Both the position numbers and the translations under genes were made by a program. Source: Ovis canadensis (Eukaryota > Chordata > Mammalia > Artiodactyla > Bovidae). Taken from it: DNA of 64,000 nucleotides. How positions within the stretch are numbered: position 1 is the stretch's first letter; every line of letters begins with the position of its first letter. Below, piece after piece: positions 61,672 through 64,000 of this stretch. The notes under the pieces are model-generated. The model had not been told where the DNA came from, did no database searches, and worked only from the letters and a program-made list of their open reading frames with translations. The stretch spans positions 230,577,501 through 230,641,500 of the forward strand of contig NC_091245.1 of assembly GCF_042477335.2 (NCBI RefSeq). The letters are read 5' to 3'.

Positions 61672-62221
61672 AGTGACTAATATCCTCACCCAGCTGGAGC
61701 GGCAAAGCTCCAGCAGCTATGCCTGGATTTTCAGGGCTGGGGTCACCTCAGGGGAGTGCTGAGCCAGTGCAGGGCTTTGGGGCTCATTAGAGACCTTGAC
61801 AAAGGGAAGACTTGGGGCTCCCCCTGCCAGCCCAGTGGTGAGCACCCTGCTCCACTCAACAGTCAACTCTCAAAAACCAAATATAATTATGGGCTGCATT
61901 ATTTTTTTATTCCAAATGAAAATAATCTGATTGAGACCCATAAAGAAATGATGAGTGTTTCAATGTAAGATGGCCTATTTTAATAAATAAGAAGGCTCTG
62001 AAACCTGGCAACTCTTGAATTACTTAATACTTATCAGAATATTTTTAAAAAAGGAAAACGGAAACAGTGGATTAACCTTCTATCTTTGGATTAGATCATG
62101 GACCTTATAGTGAAAACAGGTGGTCTGTGGGTGGTTCTGGAATGCTGACTGCTCGTCTCTGCTTTAGTTTATGATTCTCTAACACCTACACGGACATTCG
62201 CTGATGACATTGATTTTCTGA
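61672..62221. other. No recognised feature
   Basis: About 550 bases free of young repeats; plus frame 61756-61968 without known motif. Confidence 0.4.
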
Positions 62222-62431
62222 AGTGTGTTAGTCGCTTAGCTGTGTCTGACTCTCTGTGACCTTATGGACTGTAGTCCGCCAGGCTCCTCTGTCCATAAAA
62301 TTCTCCAAGCAAGAATATTGGCGCGAGTAGCCATCTCCTCCTCCAGGGGATCTTGCCAACTCAGGGATGGAACATGGGTCTCCTGCATTGCAGGCAAATT
62401 CTTTACTGTCGGAGCCACTGAAACTACCTAC
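62222..62431 (-). mobile_element. Bov-tA SINE
   Basis: GTGTTAGTCGCTTAGCTGTG, AAAATTCTCCAAGCAAGAAT, GGTCTCCTGCATTGCAGGCA. A clear TSD is not seen. Confidence 0.93.
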
Positions 62432-62624
62432 TGAGGAACACTCTGTAATTGCGTTAGACTTGGCATTTTTCTTCAAGTGACCAAAAGAAGTGATCGAAAT
62501 GTGAAACATGGCACCAATTAGCTTGGGAAAAGTGTAAACGCAGGTGTCATTTGTTCATGCCGCAAATGCGGTTGGGATGCAGTCACTGGCTCTGACCAGT
62601 CCAGCAGCTATTAACTCATGCGCA

Positions 62625-62826
62625 TGTGTTAGGTGCTTCAGTAGTGTCTGAGTCTTTGTGACCCCATGAACTACAGCCCGAGAGGTTCCTCTGTCCGTGG
62701 GATTCTCCAGGCAGGAACTGGAGTGGGTTGCCACTTCCTTCTCCAGGGGATCTTCCTGACCCAGGGATCACACCCACCTCTCTCACGTCTCCTGCGTGGG
62801 CAGGCAGGTTCCTTACCACCGAGCCA
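62625..62826 (-). mobile_element. Bov-tA SINE
   Basis: GTGTTAGGTGCTTCAGTAGT, GGGATTCTCCAGGCAGGAAC and GGTTCCTTACCACCGAGCCA. A 3-base deletion (GAATACTGG to GAACTGG) is private to it. Confidence 0.93.
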
Positions 62827-62903
62827 CAAGTGTTGAAATTACAACGGATAACTTTAAGCAGGAACAAACGTGCTGGCTCTGATGTTGATATTGCCTTCTT
62901 CGG

Positions 62904-62945
62904 ACCACACACATGCACACACACACTCACACACACTCACACACA
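62904..62945. repeat. (CA)n-rich tract
   Basis: CACA runs broken by TG and CTC units over about 42 bases. Confidence 0.9.
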
Positions 62946-63120
62946 GGCTCCCAGCACTCCACAATCTTCCTGGCAATTCCCTGCATTGCCTGTTCTCTGG
63001 AGCCCTTTGTTTTTCACTGATAAAGGCTTCCCAGTGCACGATTTCAGTTGAGGAAGAGTGAAGACAGACATATATAGCCAGCGTAGGGCTTGCTAGTGAG
63101 CAAAAAGACATATCCTATGA

Positions 63121-63758
63121 AACAAAGTTTTAATCTTTATTTTACATATTTATACATAAAACTTTTAAGGAACCCTCTGAATCCAACAGAATGTTAATAG
63201 CACATCTAAAAATGAACTTCAGGTAGTCAACATTCACAAAATGTTGAAAACTGATTAAAATATACATATTACGGAGAGCTACAACTTCACTACGAGGCAG
63301 GCATGTATTTTTTGACTTGGATAGCACCGTCATTTACAGTTCTTCTTTAAAACTACAGTGAAGAATGACAGCAGTCAATGGTAAAATACTGCTCCAACTC
63401 ATAATCTCTAAACAAATAAAAATAAAGTTAAAACTACCCTCTTTGATTAACCATGACTTGTGGTGGTGTAAGTACTATACATTTTTTTGTAACAATATTT
63501 TATTAAAATGCCTGATATTGAGTGGCACAGTAAAAAAATTAAAATAAATTAAGAAGCAAAGGCCAATCACTGGACATTAAGCTTCAGACATTATCAATGA
63601 CTAACACTGATATTTGTTTGTTTCTGTGCCACCTTTAGCAACAGCATTTTTACAACCACAGAAGCAAAAGAAAGTCTAGCTTGTCCTCTGGTTGGATGGC
63701 TTCTTTTCACTTTGCAGGCATTTTCTCGGCCAGGTGCTTCTGTTGACTCTCGGCATGT
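63121..63758 (-). other. Candidate minus-strand terminal exon with 3' UTR
   Basis: Read on the minus strand: a plausible acceptor, TTGTGTTATTCATTCCACAG, ends at 63759. The next bases can encode HAESQQKHLAEKMPAK and a TGA stop (63707-63709). About 585 AT-rich bases follow with AATAAA at 63136-63141, roughly 15-20 bases before a possible cleavage site near 63120. The whole 63000-63940 stretch lacks SINEs and LINEs, unlike its surroundings. The peptide is not recognised. Another frame through the acceptor, starting before it at 63776, is also open, so exon phase is unknown. Short open stretches with AG acceptors occur by chance, so this is only a candidate. Confidence 0.3.
63136..63141 (-). promoter_or_regulatory. 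Possible polyadenylation signal (minus strand)
   Basis: TTTATT on the plus strand, AATAAA on the minus, in AT-rich DNA at the end of the candidate 3' UTR. AATAAA is frequent by chance in such DNA. Confidence 0.3.
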
Positions 63759-63860
63759 CTGTGGAATGAATAACACAATTATTTAACGCTGAGGAGGAAG
63801 ATCCAAACTACTTTTCCACTGGCAGCTAAAACATCCTCCATAGAAAAATCATGGGAATCA

Positions 63861-63916
63861 AGAAACAGTACTTAATTCAAAAAAAGAGAAAAAAAGAAAA
63901 AGAAACAGTACTTAAT
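63861..63916 (+). repeat. 16-bp direct repeat around an A-rich core
   Basis: AGAAACAGTACTTAAT at 63861-63876 and again at 63901-63916, with a 24-base A-rich core (TCAAAAAAAGAGAAAAAAAG then AAAA) between them. It has the layout of a retrotransposition scar: TSD, A-tail, TSD. Confidence 0.85.
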
Positions 63917-63938
63917 GGAAATGAATGAGCCTTCTTTT

Positions 63939-64000
63939 GATTTTTTTCATGGCAAAGCTGCCTGGCATGCAGGATCTGACCAGGAATTGAACCTGGGGCC
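63939..64000 (-). mobile_element. CHR/ART2-type SINE, cut by the window end
   Basis: TTTTTTTCATGGCAAAGCTG, GGCATGCAGGATCTGACCAG and GAATTGAACCTGGGGCC are the tail side and B-box of a minus-oriented CHR SINE; the head lies beyond the window. Confidence 0.82.

Noticed and set aside
1-64000. CRISPR arrays, prokaryotic operons, phage or plasmid features
   Set aside because: No regularly spaced repeats; the repeat families are those of ruminant nuclear DNA.

Overview
The window looks like nuclear, non-coding DNA of a pecoran ruminant (cattle, sheep, goat or a close relative). The evidence is the repeat content: many Bov-tA and BOV-A2 SINEs, at least ten BovB (RTE-clade) LINE pieces ending in ACTGA repeats, long-tailed CHR/ART2-type cetartiodactyl SINEs and 3' ends of ruminant L1, on a background of old mammalian MIR, L2, L1M, MLT1 and hAT elements. 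I found no intact host protein-coding gene. The longest reading frames are BovB reverse-transcriptase remnants or frames that cross SINEs.

Layout. 1-9.5 kb: MIR and L2 remains interrupted by Bov-tA, CHR and BovB 3' ends. 9.5-11.3 kb: three L1 3' regions, one holding a 36-bp perfect palindrome. 12-15 kb: a split L2, a possible CR1/L3-type fragment and two CHR SINEs. 15.0-19.6 kb: an old L2 split by a BovB that itself contains an antisense BovB. 20.4-21.7 kb: a four-level nest (MIR, U6 snRNA retrocopy, solo LTR, BOV-A fragment). 22-25 kb: SINEs, including two insertions at one target site, and a minus-strand L2. 25.2-30.5 kb: an L2 split by a head-to-tail pair of BovB elements, one close to full length. 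32-35.7 kb: MLT1 LTRs, L2 and CHR SINEs. 36.3-37.4 kb: an LTR carrying a fused tRNA-Leu/Bov-tA insertion. 37.4-47.4 kb: old L1, MIR and L2, another antisense BovB pair at 41.2-42.6 kb, and a probable LTR at 45.1 kb. 48.3-49.4 kb: an RPSA processed pseudogene broken by a BovB tail. 49.95-52.01 kb: a complete-ended hAT transposon with three younger insertions. 56.4-56.9 kb: a CpG-rich island-like patch. 63.1-63.8 kb: a SINE-free stretch that could be a minus-strand terminal exon with 3' UTR.

The genes do not form a pathway. What the window records is insertion history: order of insertion can be read from which element splits which, and many insertions keep target-site duplications (TSDs). I see no evidence for a new enzymatic or defence system. 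The strongest leads are structural: the tRNA-Leu/SINE chimera, the U6 retrocopy with an unexplained tail and a solo LTR inside it, the hAT nest, the L1 palindrome and the two antisense BovB pairs. Family names come from recalled consensus sequences, not a database search.
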